From: Triticum aestivum
Taxonomy: Eukaryota > Streptophyta > Magnoliopsida > Poales > Poaceae
Direction: 5' to 3'
Length of the DNA: 64,000 bases
NCBI RefSeq assembly: GCF_018294505.1
Contig: NC_057809.1
Location: 504,182,506-504,246,505, forward strand
Position 1 is the stretch's first letter, and each line of letters begins with the position of its first letter. The notes under the pieces were generated by a model. It saw only the letters and a list, made by a program, of their open reading frames with translations, did no database searches and was not told the origin of the DNA. The translations under genes and the position numbers were made by a program. This document shows, in pieces, positions 32,312-43,005 of the stretch.

Positions 32312-33222
32312 TGTCGGTGTTCAGGGAACGGGGGTCCCCAGACTTGCCTGCCTGCGGCCCACGGTGTGGCTTTGCTAGCAGGCCCGTACGACCCATCTTC
32401 ATCAACAAGGCATTCAAGACCCTCGCGAGGGGCCAAGACTCGCGAGGCAGACGACACAAGACCTCCTAAGGAGCGGCCTCACCAGGCTGGCTCGCGAGGG
32501 GCAGAGAGTTCAAGGCACGGCAAACCTCGCGAGGTTCTAGTGACGTGAGCCATGATGACCAAGGCCAGGCTAGCGCCAGGGCGCATAACGTCCTCGTTTC
32601 CTCTTTGGTGCTAAGGGGGCAGGCGTAGGCGCGGAGTACCGAGGCATCAAGAAAAGGTTTCCATATTGATGCAACGAGACCAAGACCACCAGGATGACAA
32701 GACGGAGGTCACCATGGAGCCCAAGACGGCATCATCACCAGAGCCTTTTGCAGGCGAAGACCACTTTTGTCAGGATAAGCTGTACTAGCTGCCCCCTTCC
32801 AAATTGGCCATTGTTGGCTCCCTTCCTGCGCAATATTTTGGGAGAGGACCAGGGCCTCTATAAATAGGACTAGCCACCACCATCGCTAGAGAGAGACCGA
32901 ACGGTATATGCACAGAGAGAGAAAGACCAGAGCACACACAAGTTCACCAAGCACAAGAACACCTCAACCTCAGGAGGCTGTTCTTCCCTTTGTACTGTTC
33001 ATCCTCAGCCCAAGAGGCAATCCACCACCACCACACTAGAGTAGGGTATTACACAACAACGGTGGCCCAAACTAGTATAAATCTCGTGTCCTTTGTATTG
33101 CGAGTTCGTCAAATTAGTCCATAAGATCTTAGCTGAGCTAGGACGTGGATCGATAGGGGGGATCTTCACGCGCACCCCAGTGTTCAAACCTTAAGGGTTT
33201 TGCCGGAACCCGTGATCCGACA
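32312..33222 (+). repeat. Element B: 3' LTR
   Basis: It starts tgtcggtgttcaggg after the purine-rich cccgagggctac and ends gtgatccgaca. It is followed by gaggt at 33223-33227, matching 3193-3197. Confidence 0.93.
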
Positions 33223-33227
33223 GAGGT

Positions 33228-33872
33228 GTTCTTGAGCTCGATGGGCTTGTGTGTTGGGGAAGATCTGAATGATCTGTCCTCTGGACGAGCCTCTTGATGA
33301 GCCGATAGATGAGCTAATCCCTGGCTACGGTGGTGGCTAGCCCTATTTATAGAGGCCCATGTCCTCTCCCCAAATATTAGGCGGGAAGAGATCCCACAAC
33401 GGCCAATTTGAAGGGGGACAACAAGTAAAAGTTATCCTGACAAAAGGTGGTCTTCGCCTGCCAAAGGCTCTGGTGGTGACACCGTTGTGGGCTCCGTGAT
33501 GACCTCCGTCTTGCTGTCCTGCTGGTGTTGGTCTCATTGCACCGATATGGAAACCTTTGGCTGGCGCCTCGGGACTCCTCGCCTACGCCTGCCTCTTTAG
33601 CACCAAAGAGGAAACTGGCACTCTGCGCCCGCCGGCGCCCACCTGGCCTTGGTCATCATGGTTCACGTCATGGGAACCTCACGAGATGCCCCTTGCCTTG
33701 ATCTCTCCGCTCCTTGCGAGCCAGCCTATTGAGGCTGCCCCTGAGGAGGTCTTGTGTCGCGAGGGTCTTGAGTGTTGGTTGATGAAGATGGGCCGTACCA
33801 GTCCGCTGGTGGAGCCACGCCCTGGGCCATAGGCAGGCAAGTATGGGTACCCCCATTCCCAGGACGCCGACA
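33228..33872 (-). repeat. Element A: 5' LTR, 5' portion
   Basis: In element sense it starts tgtcggcgtcctggg at 33872. A minus-strand TATA-like ctataaatag lies near 33345-33355. It continues into 2941-3197 on the other side of element B. Confidence 0.88.
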
Positions 33873-35070
33873 AAGTGATCCTCGCAGAGCTTCGCCTAAG
33901 CACTACGAAGATATGACCGGGGAGTAAACGGTGGAGGGGGGCGCCACACACGGCTATCAATTGTCTGGGATGTGCTAGGGGCGCTTCCCCCCCCCACATA
34001 TATATATATAGGTGGGAGGGGAGGGGAGAGGCCAAGAGGTTCCCCAAGTAGGACCGAATCCTACTTGGGTTCCTCCTTGGCCGGCCACCCCCTTTCCTTA
34101 TTTACCATAGGGGGAAGGAAAGAGGAGGGGGGAGAAAGGGAAGGGGGACGCCGAATCACCCCCTTTCCTTCTCCCTTTGGTTCGGCCCATATGGGGGGTG
34201 CACCAGCCCCTGGTGGCTGGTGTGTTTCCCCTCTTGGCCCATAAGGCCCTTATCTTTTGTCGGGGGTGCTCGGAACCCCTTCTGGTGACCCAATATGTAT
34301 CTGGTACCCTCTGGAACACTTCTGGTGTCCGAATACTATCGTCCTATATATCAATCTTTACCTCTCGACCATTTCTACACTCCTCGTCATGTTCATTATC
34401 TCATCTAGGACTCCGAACAACATTCGGTCACCAAATCACATAACTCATATAATACAACTCCGAACAACATTAAGCGTGCGGATCCTACGGGTTCGAGAAC
34501 TATGTAGACATGACCGAGACACCTCTCTGGTTAGCCTATAGCAAAACCTGGACGCCCATATTGGCTCCTACATATTCTATGAAGATCTTTATCAGTTGAA
34601 CCGTTATGACAACATACGTTATTCTCTTTGTCTGTCAGTATGTTACTTGCCCGAGATTCGATCGTCGGTACCTTCATACCTAGTTCAATCTCGTTACTGG
34701 CAAGTCTCTTTACTCCTTCCGTAATACATCACCTCGTGACTAACTCCTTAGTCGCCTGCTTGCAAGCTTATGATGTGTATTACCGAGAGGGCCCAGAGAT
34801 ACCTCTCCGATACTCGGAGTGATAAATCCTAATCTTGATCTATGCCAACTCAACAAACACCTTAGGAGATACCTGTAGAGCATATTTATAATCACCTAGT
34901 TACGTTGTGAAGTTTCGTAGCACACAAGGCATTCCTCCGGTATTCGGGAGTTGCATAATCTCATAGTCGAAGGAATATGTATTTGACATGAAGAAAGCAA
35001 TAGCGATAAAACTGAACGATCATTATGCTAAGCTAACGGATGGGTCTTGTCCATCATATCATTCTCTTAA
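33873..35070 (-). repeat. BARE/WIS/Angela-like copia LTR fragment
   Basis: The reverse complement reads like the LTR of the BARE/WIS/Angela group as I remember it, for example gaatctcgggcaagtaacat, ggtaatacacatcataagct and catgtctacatagttctcga. A minus-strand TATA run (ctatatatatatat) lies near 33998-34010. Element A inserted into this LTR, so the left part is outside the window. The right limit (about 35070) is where the resemblance fades. No internal region or second LTR is visible. Confidence 0.55.
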
Positions 35071-36636
35071 ACATAATGAAATATTAACCAAATGAGCATG
35101 GTAAACTGACGAGCATAACATTACACATGAGAATATCATGACTACTAGCATCATAAATAAATAACATGCAAGAACTCATCCAAAATACTACCAAGTAAGC
35201 ATATACCCAACGGAATACATAGTAACATACATAGCTACGGCGCCAGATAACATATCGTAAACATGCATCAGAAGAACACACTTGTACTACTATCAAGCAT
35301 GACATATAACAATAATACCAGTAATAAGTGCAAGATAACAAGATGCAGAAGAGCATAGCATGAAAGGGAACACAAATGTATAAGCATCACCGACCAATGA
35401 TAACCGTATCAAAACAAGCAAACATCTATTAAATATTCAAGTTGAAAACCATGGCTACTGCATGACTATCATTCAAGTGGTTGTTGTGACTTGCCTGGGG
35501 GTGACGGAGACTCCGGGAATAAGTGCGGGAAGCCGCGGAACGAAACGCTCGACGATTCTCTCTCGGAGGGGGCTGATTAGAGGCAAGGGCAAAATGGTCA
35601 TTTTCACTATGAGACCACCTAGTGAAAATGTTACAAAAGATAGAGCTCGACGAGACGAATAAGTGAGCGCTGGTTTCACCTTGATTGGAGTTACGGTTGC
35701 GGAGTTATGAGGTGTGGAAGAAGAAGGACCAATTTGTGAATATTTTCATCACCAACGGGTCTCTGAGTGGATAAGGCAGAGACACATATTAGAAAATACG
35801 TTTTCTGAGCAAAGAAAGCGCATTCCTGGCCGCAATATAAGAAAATACGTTTCCCAGAGGAGAAAACACATTTTAGCAACAGAAGGGAAAGGATACGCTT
35901 TTCTCGAATGAAAACGTACTCCGGGAAAACCCGTTTCCACTTACGTCACGTGGTAGTGGCAGGGTCAACGGGTAGAGGATGACATGCGGGGCCCACCTTA
36001 TCCTTCTCTCTCCTCCCCCTGTCTTCTTCTTCCTCCCGTGCCTGGCCACGACAAAAAGCAGAGGAGGAGGACAGGGGCGCTACCGGCGCTGGCCCCGCTG
36101 ACTCTGGCCACTCCAGGCCAAGGCGAGGGCACGGGTGGCTTCAGGGTGGTGCGCCGCACCAGTTCAAAGAGGAACCGGACGCCGGGGAGGAGTGGAGAGG
36201 AGGGGAGGCTGCGGCGACGGAGGCGGACAGAGAGGCGGCGGTGCTGATGATCTCCGGTGTTGCAGGGCGCTCCGGCGAGGGGTGATGGGGTGGGGCGACT
36301 CAGCGGAGCACGGGGAGGACGACGGTGAGGTCGGACAGGGAGGAGGAGCTTGGGACAGCTCGAGGTGGAGTGGTGCAGAGAGGCGGGCGGCGGCCGGACT
36401 TGTGGGGCACGCGGCCAGAGTGGACTCCGGCGACGGGCGAGGTTTTGGGGCGAACCGTGGGGATGAGGGGGCTCTGGTGGACAGCTCAGGAAGAGGAGAG
36501 GAGCACTGTGGTGGTCGGAACCGAGACCAACTCCGGCGAGGTTACAGCGGTCCAAGGAGGAAACGACGAGATTGGGCGATTCTGGTGACCAAGTGAGGCG
36601 AGGGAGGGAGTGGTGAGCTGCGGAAGAGCCTGAGGT

Positions 36637-36648
36637 GCTTATATAGCC
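36637..36648 (-). promoter_or_regulatory. TATA box of the long LTR
   Basis: The minus strand reads GGCTATATAAGC, followed by a C/T-rich leader. This supports reading the region as an LTR in minus orientation. Confidence 0.5.
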
Positions 36649-36860
36649 GAGGTGGAACGCTCTAGAGCTCACGAGTGAGCTCCCGACCAAGCTTTAATGG
36701 AGGGCAGAGGCCGGACACGGCATAGGCATGGAGTTAGCGATGCATTTATGGTGAACGACGATGAGGCAGAGGCACAGGGTGATACAGAGGCTCACGGGGC
36801 AGCTAGTAGACATGGTTCGAGGTCGAGACGAGGAGGGAGGAGACGAGCACATGGATCTGG

Positions 36861-37051
36861 CTTGCCTGCTCCCTTCCCGTGCTCCCATCCGTGCTCCCAC
36901 TTAATCCTACGGCTGTCATTTTTCCTTTTTTTTCTAATTTAATCATCTCCCCCTGATTTTAAGGGGGTGGGGCCGGGCCTTATTTTGCTCCAATCAAATC
37001 AAGCCACGTAGACGGGAGCACGGATGGGCACGCGACGGGGGAGCAGGCAAG
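36861..37051. mobile_element. MITE-like element with about 38-bp terminal inverted repeats
   Basis: The left end cttgcctgctccc and the right end gggagcaggcaag are inverted repeats. The similarity continues inward through catccgtgctccc, about 38 bases. The total is 191 bases with no coding capacity. An 11-base direct repeat cgagcacatgg flanks it at 36844-36854 and 37060-37070, a few bases outside the inverted repeats. If that is the target duplication, a Mutator-like origin is possible and the true ends lie slightly further out. It sits in the presumed U3 of the long LTR. Confidence 0.6.
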
Positions 37052-38428
37052 TCTCGTCCCGAGCACATGGGCAAGAACAAGCCAGAGCACGCAATTAGCG
37101 TGACGCAGCGTAATCACCACGGGCATTGGTGCAAACAGCACGTTCTGGCCGAGCCGACCATGTCGAGTGAATAGGCCTTAGTGCGCTTAGTCCAACTGAA
37201 GAAAGAATTGGTTCCAGGGGCAAAGAAAAGATTTGCACCTAGCGCCAAAGTAAATCAACAGGAAGATGTTTGTAACTTGCTGTGGTTTACACGTGTGGAG
37301 TTAGAATCAGATATTTGGTACAACTTTATCAATCACTAAGGTGATGCTGATTACCAAAAATGAACTTAATAGGAGGGGTTTAGAGAGTACTTGTTGTAGA
37401 AACCACTATAATGGCCAGAATTAGAGATTTGGACGATGCACTCACATGAAGAGGCAAATTGAGCTGAAATTGGGCATGGCCCAATTATTTGAAAATATGA
37501 AGATGCTCAAAAAGTTTCAGGCCATTTGGATGAACCAAACTAGCACTTGCTTCACAATACATCACTTTGGACAAAATTTTGGAAAAAAATGCACATGGCA
37601 AATGGATTGATGAAATGGGCCAAAACTTGGTGGAGAGAGTTTATATGAATGGTAGAATGCGCTGGAAAATTGGCAGCTTAACTGAAGCAATATAAAATAT
37701 AGTTGCTTCACAAACTGAAAATCTGACTAGAAACTAAGATTTGGAGCTGGGCTCACATAGATAATTTACTTGATCTCAAATTTGGTGGAGAGTCATTATT
37801 TGATCATATAAAGGGCCTTGCAAAATTTCAACTAATTTGGATATGCCTAGCTTCTACTTCCTTTACAACCACTTCCCTTAGACAGGAACTTTGAAAAATT
37901 GCTTAGTTATATTTCCTAGGCAAATTGAGTTGAATTTTGGCATGGAGCAATGATATGGACAGGAAAAGATGTCCAAACAGTTTGGGATCAAATAAGCAAA
38001 GATAAATGACACTTCCTTCTCAAACCACAACTTAGGGCAAAATCAGAAAAGGAATATTTGTGAATTATCTTTGATGATGCCAAGGAAGGGTTTTGAAATA
38101 TTTGAGAAATATATGACCCAAAAAATTTATGAGAATTATTTAGAAATTTTGGGAGTGATAGAAATATAGGTTGCTTCACAACCTAGGCTTTAAAGAGTTA
38201 TTCCTTTAATAGAAAAAGGAATATCCCTAATAAAAATAATATTGGCTTAGGTCAAGGATGAAAATGACATGATCTTGGGATGATGATGAGGATGACAAGC
38301 CACTATAAACCTAGGAAGACATGATCTTCCCAAATTTCAGAACCACATACCCACGGAAAAGCAAATCAAAGCAAGAAATCCAAGAAAATCAAAGGAAAAA
38401 GAAAAGGGCAAAAATCCAGGCTGTTACA

Positions 38429-38970
38429 GCCCACCTCCGGTGCCCATCTTCTAGTATATATGTCAATTTGACCTAGAAAAAATCAGAAGAGGACTTTCAG
38501 GATGAAGCGTCGCCGTCTCGAGGCAGAACTTGGGCATGAGCACTTTTGCTCGTCAGCGGAGCAATTCTGCTGGGGGAACTTCCCTTCCAGAGGGGGAAAT
38601 CATCGTCATCATCATGACCAACAACTCTCCCATCTTGGGGAGGGCAGTCTCCATCAACATCTTAAACAGCACCATCTCATCTCAAACCCTAGTTCATCTC
38701 TTGTGTTCAATCTTTGTACCGGAACCTTAGAGTGGTGCTTGTGGGTGACTAGTAGGGTTGATTACATCTTCTAGTTGATTACTATATAGTTTATTTGGTG
38801 GAAGATTATATGTTCAGATCTATCATGCTATTTAATACCCCTCTGATCTTGAGCATGATTATCATTTGTGAGTAATTACTTTTGTTCTTGAGGTCATAGG
38901 ATAAATCTTGTTGCAAGAAATCATGTGAACTTGATATGTGTTTGATATTTTGATGATATGTATGTTGTGA
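38429..38970 (+). repeat. Athila-like LTR fragment
   Basis: The sequence style (ggatgaagcgtcgccgtctc, then ccagagggggaaatcatcgt, then an AT-rich tail) resembles R/U5 sequence of Athila-group LTRs as I remember them. It is cut on the right by the CACTA element at 38971. There is no gene and no full LTR border. Confidence 0.35.
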
Positions 38971-39200
38971 CACTGGTACGCGTCGGTGCTATACAAACGG
39001 TTTTAACCCCTTTCCGCGACGGCATTTGGAACCGTCGCCAAGTGAGTGTGGGCGATAGGGGATCATTTCTGCTCGTATGTACATCCCACACGATGAATCC
39101 CAGAAAACATTTCCGTTCGTATGTATATCACACACAGTCAATCCAAGGAATACGTTTCCGTTCTTATGTACATCCCACACTTTCTCTAAGCCTACCTCTG
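38971..39200. repeat. CACTA terminus and subterminal repeats
   Basis: After CACTGGTACG, units starting tttc(c/t)g(t/c)tc.tatgt occur at 39066, 39110 and 39155 (period 44-45), each followed by an acatcccacac-like stretch. Subterminal repeats are the usual transposase-binding region of CACTA elements; that role here is inference. Confidence 0.65.
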
Positions 39201-40046
39201 TTCTCTTCCTCATACATGCTCCAGAGCTTTGCTAGGCACATCTTCAAAGACTGTGGCCACTCTTAATCAACCCACTCCAAGTAAGAACACTTCCGTTCAT
39301 CCTATAATATATAAACAAGATCAGTAACAATTGTAGGGGAAATGGCTTTATAACAACGTAGAAAATCGCCCATGCTTATTTTGAAAAACAGAAGAAACAT
39401 GTTAATTATGAATTAATTGCTGCTTAGACAACAACCAAATTCTGAAACATTAGAAGCTATAATTAACTACAACAACGCTAGAAGTTCTTACTCACGTACA
39501 ATAAATAACAAATAGAACATTTTATGAGGAAGGTAAATATAACTGCAATAGCATAGTGACAGTGTTTGGATGACAGCAAATTGATACTAACAGGTGCGTA
39601 CATGCACAAATTTAGTAACATAGAACTAATAGTACTAAGGCTGTCCACTATGTATGCCAAAACTGGTTTAAAGACAACTGTTGCTACTTCTCGCACTGGC
39701 GCCCTGCACTGGCGAGCCGATGCAAGGGAAAGAAATCAAGGACCCAGACTCCGGAGCACCTAGTTGCTCTGATGCCCAGTTCCTTCATGACATAAAGATT
39801 TCATATTTTGCTACTTGGCTGCTTGGATGTGTGGACCAAAGTTGGCTGCACAAACTGCTGAAGCGGTGCCAAATAATTTTCTAATGGCACCGCTGATGAG
39901 ATGGCATCAATTTTAGATACTAGGTACAAACTGTGACATTGTCTTTGGACGCGTTTGGTTGAAGGTGTGGTATGAATGGGTTGGGACCATGACAGTGTCT
40001 GAATCACATCTAACAAATAGTTTGTAACAACGAAAGAGGGTCTAAC
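39201..40046. other. CACTA interior, no recognisable gene
   Basis: This is AT-rich sequence without convincing ORFs. It may contain the remaining exon or exons of the zf-GRF-like gene, but I could not place an acceptor followed by a coding stretch. Confidence 0.45.
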
Positions 40047-40341
40047 CTTCTCTGCACATGCCAGAAACTTCCTCCAACTGTCCACAAATTCAAACACAAC
40101 TAGCTTCACGCATGGAGATTGATGGTGACAATGAGCAGATAGATCTTTAGCCACCCCGCTCCATTCGTTGCCATTGATGGTCCTAGGGAGCTGCAAGAGG
40201 AAGAAATGACTCAAATCGACCGCCAGGTAAAAATCCTTCATTCCAAGTCATAGCCCGAGAGAGAGAAGAGAGGCATACCCGGGTGGTGAAGGAATCGGAG
40301 TCGGAGGAGGAACCGCTGGAGAGGTCTTTGAAGAAGACCAT
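40047..40341 (-). pseudogene. CACTA gene fragment with zf-GRF-like motif
   Basis: Exon 1 is 40341-40279 (MVFFKDLSSGSSSDSDS..TTR), with donor CGG/GTATGC. Exon 2 is 40190-40047, after acceptor CTTGCAG, in the same phase. Exon 2 begins LPRTINGNEWSG and ends DSWRKFLACAEK before a donor-like GTTAGA. The pattern GRRF..C plus CAEK recalls the first half of a GRF-type zinc finger, common in small genes within grass CACTA elements. The second half was not found, so the gene is partial or decayed. Confidence 0.45.
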
Positions 40342-40845
40342 GGCGACCCTGGCGGTAGGATGCACGATGGCGAGAGCGAGGAAGCGACTATAGCTTAGGA
40401 AGGAAGGAAAGAAGGAGGAAACAAGGGAAATGTGACTTGTGGTCGGGGAGAAAAGGGGGTGGGGAAGGGGTGTGGGGGTAGATATTTTGGTGGTAGGCCA
40501 AAATTTTGGAAATGTGGAGCGAAACTTTATGCGCGGTGCCACCGGACCATTCACTTTGAACGATTGTGTGCATCGCAAACGATTCTTCTGCTTTACACGC
40601 ATGGGATGAGTTTGATAATTCAAATTTTGGTGGAAATTTCCCCGTGTACGTCATTGCATAATTTAACATCGCTTGCTAATTTGGGCACACAAAAGAGCGT
40701 ACAACAGACATACCACACTTACTGAATCGAGCAATTTTAGTAATTAAACAGAGGCAGTTGACCCAAACATTGCTCTAACAAAAGACCAGCATTAAATACA
40801 AAGCCTAAGTACGCATAATTTTAACAAGTCCGTCGCCGCGCCGGC

Positions 40846-41535
40846 TTATGCATCGCCGGTGTGAGATGAGACGTCGATGACTTGTCCTAGCAACATGCCA
40901 CCATTGGTGGACTCCGCGTCCCCCCTGCTGAAGTCGACCGCATTCTCGTCCTCATCCTCATCCTCGGCGTCACCCTCAAGGTTGTAGTACTCGTAGTAGT
41001 GGTTGTGCCAGAGCTCACGTTGGTACTCCACCGCCGATTCCTCGATGGACGGACTCTTCTCTACCTCGACCTCGGCCACGCGCAACTCCTCCTCCTGGCG
41101 CTCCTCGATATCCGTCGCCTCCTCCATCTCCAGCTCCCGCTCGGCGACCTCATGAGGAAGCAGATGCTCCATGGCTACCGCCGCCTTTTCGGGCGTGGGT
41201 TGCATGCTGGATTCCGAGGTGGCCTCAAATATCTTGGCGTGTGCATCCTCAATCTTGGCGTGGTTGGCATCGACCCAAGCCAGGGCGACATCGGCAGCAC
41301 GGACGGCGGCTCGAGTGCTCTCGGGGTTTGTAGCCACCGTCGCAGCAGCTATAGCCGTCTCGGCTAATGCAGCTGCCCTGTCGGCTGCCGCAGACGCCGT
41401 CTCGACGAAAGCGCCCGCGCTTAATGCGGATGCGGCGTCACTCTTGGCGTAGGCGGCCGCGCTCTCGGCACAGGCAGCGACGCTCGAGGGGGACGCGGCC
41501 ATCGTACGGGCCTTCAGGAAGCGTTTCCACGGCGT
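40846..41535 (-). CDS. CACTA Ala-rich/acidic ORF, split at its start by element I
   Basis: The minus-strand frame is open from the insertion site to the stop at 40846-40848. An in-frame ATG is at 41511 (MAASPSSVAACAESAAAYAK). Across element I, the flank at 60913-60915 supplies another ATG in the same frame, five bases from the duplicated ggcgt, giving about 12 more residues. The N-terminal 90 residues are Ala-rich and probably helical, the middle has Glu-rich helices (VAERELEMEEATDIEERQEE), and the tail is Asp/Glu-rich with Tyr. No known domain is recognised. Apart from the insertion the frame is intact. Confidence 0.55.
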   Translation of the reverse strand, partial: TPWKRFLKARTMAASPSSVAACAESAAAYAKSDAASALSAGAFVETASAAADRAAALAETAIAAATVATNPESTRAAVRAADVALAWVDANHAKIEDAHAKIFEATSESSMQPTPEKAAVAMEHLLPHEVAERELEMEEATDIEERQEEELRVAEVEVEKSPSIEESAVEYQRELWHNHYYEYYNLEGDAEDEDEDENAVDFSRGDAESTNGGMLLGQVIDVSSHTGDA

Positions 41536-42927
41536 TGATACATCTCCGTCGTATCTACTTTTCCACACACTTTTGCCCTTGTTTTGGACTCTAACTTGCA
41601 TGATTTGAATGGAACTAACCCGGACTGACGCTGTTTTCAGTAGAATTGCCATGGTATTATTTTTGTGCAGAAATAAAAGTTCTCAGAATGACCTGAAAAT
41701 CAACGGAGATTATTTTTGGAATATAAAAAATACTGGAAGAAGAATCCACGTCAGGGGGCCCACACCATGTCCATGAGGGTGGGGGTGTGCCTACCCCCTG
41801 GGCGCGCCCCCTGCCTCGTGGGCCCCCTGACGCTCCACCGACCTCAACTCCAACTCCATATATTCGTGTTCGGGGAGAAAAAAATCAGAGAGAAGGATTC
41901 ATCGCGTTTTATGATACGGAGCCGCCGCCAAGCCCTAAACTCTCTCGGGAGGGCTGATCTGGAGTCCGTTCGAGGCTCCGGAGAGGGGAATCCATCGCCA
42001 TCGTCATCATCAACCTTCCTCCATCACCAATTTCATGATGCTCACCGCCGTGCGTGAGTAATTCCATCATAGGCTTGCTGGACGGTGATGGGTTGGATGA
42101 GATTTATCATGTAATCGAGTTAGTTTTGTTAGGGTTTGATCCCTAGTATCCACTATGTTCTGAGATTGATGTTGCTATGACTTTTCTATGCTTAATGCTT
42201 GTCACTAGGGCCCGAGTGCCATGATTTCAGATCTGAACCTATTATGTTTTCATGAATATATGTGAGTTCTTGATCCTATCTTGCAAGTCTATAGACACCT
42301 ATTATGTGTTATGATCCGTTAACCCGAGTGACAATAATCAGGACCATTACCGATGATGACCGTAGTTTGAGGAGTTCATGTATTCACTATGTGTTAATGC
42401 TTTGGTCCGGTACTCTATTAAAAGGATGCCTTAATATCCCTTAGTTTCCAACAGGACCCCGCTGCCACGGAAGGGTAGGACAAAAGATGTCATGCAAGTT
42501 CTTTTCCATAAGCACGTATGACTATATTCGGAATACATGCCTACATTACATTGATGAAGTGGAGCTATTTCTGTGCCACCCCACGTTATAACTGTTGCAT
42601 GATCGATCACACCCGACATAATTCTCCATCACCGATCCAATGCCTACGAGCTTTTCATATGTTGTTCTTCGCTTATTTACTTTTCCGTTGCTACTGTTAC
42701 AATCACTATAAAACCCAGAAATATTACTTTTGCTATCGTTACCATTATTATCATATTACTTGCTACTAAATACCTTGCTGCAAATATTAAGTTTCCAGGT
42801 GTGGTTGAATTGACAACTCAGCTGCTAATACTTGAGAATATTCTTTGGCTCCCCTTGTGTTGAATCAATAAATTTGGGTTGAATACCCTCGAAAACTGTT
42901 GCGATCCCCTATACTTGTGGCTTATCA
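41536..42927 (+). repeat. Element I: 5' LTR
   Basis: This 1392-base LTR begins tgatacatctccgtcg. A TATA-like catatattcg lies near 41857-41866, and the R/U5 part follows. The partner LTR lacks a short block (ctgcctcgtgggcccc) near its equivalent of 41810. Confidence 0.93.
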
Positions 42928-42938
42928 AGACTATTTTC

Positions 42939-42956
42939 TGGCGCCATTGCCGGGGA
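42939..42956 (+). other. Element I: primer-binding site
   Basis: TGGCGCCATTGCCGGGGA lies 11 bases after the LTR. It differs at one base from TGGCGCCGTTGCCGGGGA, the site complementary to aspartate tRNA used by Athila-type elements (from memory). Confidence 0.82.
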
Positions 42957-43005
42957 GCATAGCTCTATTCTTTGAGTCACTTGGGATTTATATCTGCTTA
43001 TCACT

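Larger units (their letters stand above)
3198..33222 (+). mobile_element. Element B: Ty3/gypsy LTR retrotransposon, same family as A, hosting C and D
   Basis: The element is bounded by 5-bp duplications gaggt (3193-3197, 33223-33227) and by LTRs beginning tgtcgg and ending in ca. After removing C (7564-17107) and D (17458-30692) with one copy of each target duplication, about 7.2 kb of B remains. It holds gag-protease, a reverse transcriptase remnant, a 3' region with direct repeats and an antisense B3-like gene. No integrase or RNase H is visible, so it is non-autonomous. The two LTRs differ at about 7 of the first 90 positions by eye, more than the LTRs of the elements nested inside it, as expected for an older insertion. 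Confidence 0.93.
1..33872 (-). mobile_element. Element A: Ty3/gypsy LTR retrotransposon, partial, interrupted by element B
   Basis: This is a minus-strand gypsy element whose left part lies outside the window. Its internal region (1-2940) holds degenerate gag, protease and a reverse transcriptase remnant. Its 5' LTR begins at 33872 and ends at 2941 on the minus strand, split by element B at a gaggt duplication (3193-3197 and 33223-33227). The bases after the LTR, aagtg at 33873-33877, should be the right copy of its own target duplication, but the left copy is not visible. Nothing of A lies between 3198 and 33222. A and B belong to one family, shown by matching LTR ends, primer sites and gag sequence. 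Confidence 0.88.
35071..38428 (-). repeat. Very long LTR-like region, minus strand, unclassified
   Basis: On the minus strand a possible LTR start, TGTAACAGCCTGG, lies at 38428. About 1.8 kb of AT-rich sequence follows, then a TATA box at 36648-36637, then a GC- and pyrimidine-rich leader-like stretch (36600-35990), then AT-rich sequence. This is the layout of U3, R and U5 in a plant LTR of more than 3 kb. The left limit is uncertain. No coding domains, primer site or duplication were found, so it may be a solo or truncated LTR. The 230-codon ORF at 35998-36690 is low-complexity leader sequence, not a gene. Confidence 0.45.

Noticed and set aside
35998..36690. 230-codon Pro/Ser/Arg-rich ORF and its shadows on the other strand
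   Set aside because: It follows a TATA box inside an LTR-like leader and is low complexity on both strands, so it is not supported as a gene.
37388..38420. AT-rich stretch as possible host gene or MAR
   Set aside because: No ORF of note and no splice pattern. It fits the U3 of the long LTR.
42939..42956. tRNA-like sequence near the LTR (also 15340-15351 and 57218-57229)
   Set aside because: These are short primer-binding sites complementary to tRNA 3' ends, not tRNA genes.
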